64,000 bases of DNA from Paenibacillus yonginensis (lineage in GTDB: Bacteria > Bacillota > Bacilli > Paenibacillales > Paenibacillaceae), in contig NZ_CP014167.1 in NCBI RefSeq assembly GCF_001685395.1, positions 3,796,501-3,860,500 of the forward strand, read 5' to 3'. The notes beneath the pieces were generated by a model. The model was not told the DNA's origin, searched no databases, and saw only the letters and a list, made by a program, of their open reading frames with translations. Shown here piece by piece: positions 63,902-64,000 of this stretch. A program made the position numbers and the translations under genes. How positions within the stretch are numbered: the stretch's first letter is position 1; each line of letters starts with the position of its first letter.

Positions 63902-64000
63902 TCAGGAACGATGGGCAATCCGGTATAAAGGCTGTCCCGAAGGTGCCGTCTGCCCGGTCCGCGTGATCTCCCAAGGCACCGTTACCAGTCGTCCCAGCTC
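63902..64000 (-). CDS. C-terminal fragment of an unidentified protein
   Basis: A minus-strand frame open from the right edge ends at a TGA (63902-63904), 57 bases before the terminator at 63818-63845. The 32 visible residues include LGRLVTVPWEITRTG and end PLYRIAHRS. I do not recognise it, and a second frame is also open over this short stretch, so the reading frame is uncertain. Confidence 0.35.
   Translation of the reverse strand, partial: ELGRLVTVPWEITRTGQTAPSGQPLYRIAHRS

Overview
The window comes from a low-to-moderate GC, spore-forming, motile Firmicute, almost certainly Paenibacillus or a close relative. The evidence is the gene content and order: sporulation genes spoIID, spoIIQ, spoIIID and spoIIR; flhO/flhP; an S-layer-homology (SLH) protein beside a wall-polymer pyruvyltransferase (csaB); and backbone order matching the Bacillus subtilis murAA-atp-upp-glyA-ywl-spoIIR-prmC-prfA region. 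No rRNA, tRNA, CRISPR array or prophage was seen. Most backbone genes are on the minus strand; the right third is mixed.

Layout. 0.3-9.8 kb: an S-layer anchoring locus (SLH protein, tagO, tagA, csaB and a DUF5693 membrane protein). 9.9-19 kb: pgcA, fabZ with a structured leader, a small EpuA-like membrane protein, flhP, flhO, mbl, spoIIID, spoIIQ and a spoIID with a very long cytoplasmic extension. 19.2-30.4 kb: an esterase, murA, ywzB and the complete ATP synthase operon, including a tandem hairpin array between atpA and atpG. 30.5-40.1 kb: wecB, upp, an IS200-type element, glyA and ywlG behind a ZTP riboswitch, ywlE, mntP, a DUF72 gene, tsaC/ywlC and spoIIR. 40.2-42.8 kb: a small accessory block (DUF305, a frameshifted DUF421/YetF gene, a divergent SDR/MarR pair). 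42.9-50.3 kb: a rodA/ftsW paralogue, prmC, prfA, an SDR, an XRE regulator and ychF. 50.5-55.3 kb: type 2 IPP isomerase and two phospholipase-D-fold proteins. 55.4-61 kb: two TetR-controlled efflux units (paired SMR, RND). 61-64 kb: mobA, an MFS transporter, yfcE and the end of another gene.

Functional links. WecB can supply UDP-ManNAc, TagO primes undecaprenyl phosphate with GlcNAc-1-P, TagA adds ManNAc, CsaB pyruvylates the polymer, and the SLH protein binds pyruvylated polymer; DUF5693 sits where csaA sits next to csaB in Bacillus anthracis and may have a membrane role. Sporulation genes carry plausible stage-specific promoters (sigma-F for spoIIR and spoIIQ, sigma-E for spoIIID). The ZTP riboswitch links one-carbon status to ywlG-glyA.

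Least explained by known families: the covarying hairpin array inside the atp operon, the fabZ leader, and recurrent Ala/Gly/Pro-rich insertions in otherwise conserved proteins (CsaB, PrmC, a PLD protein, an RND pump, and SpoIID on both sides of its membrane segment). All calls come from reading the sequence; no database search was run.
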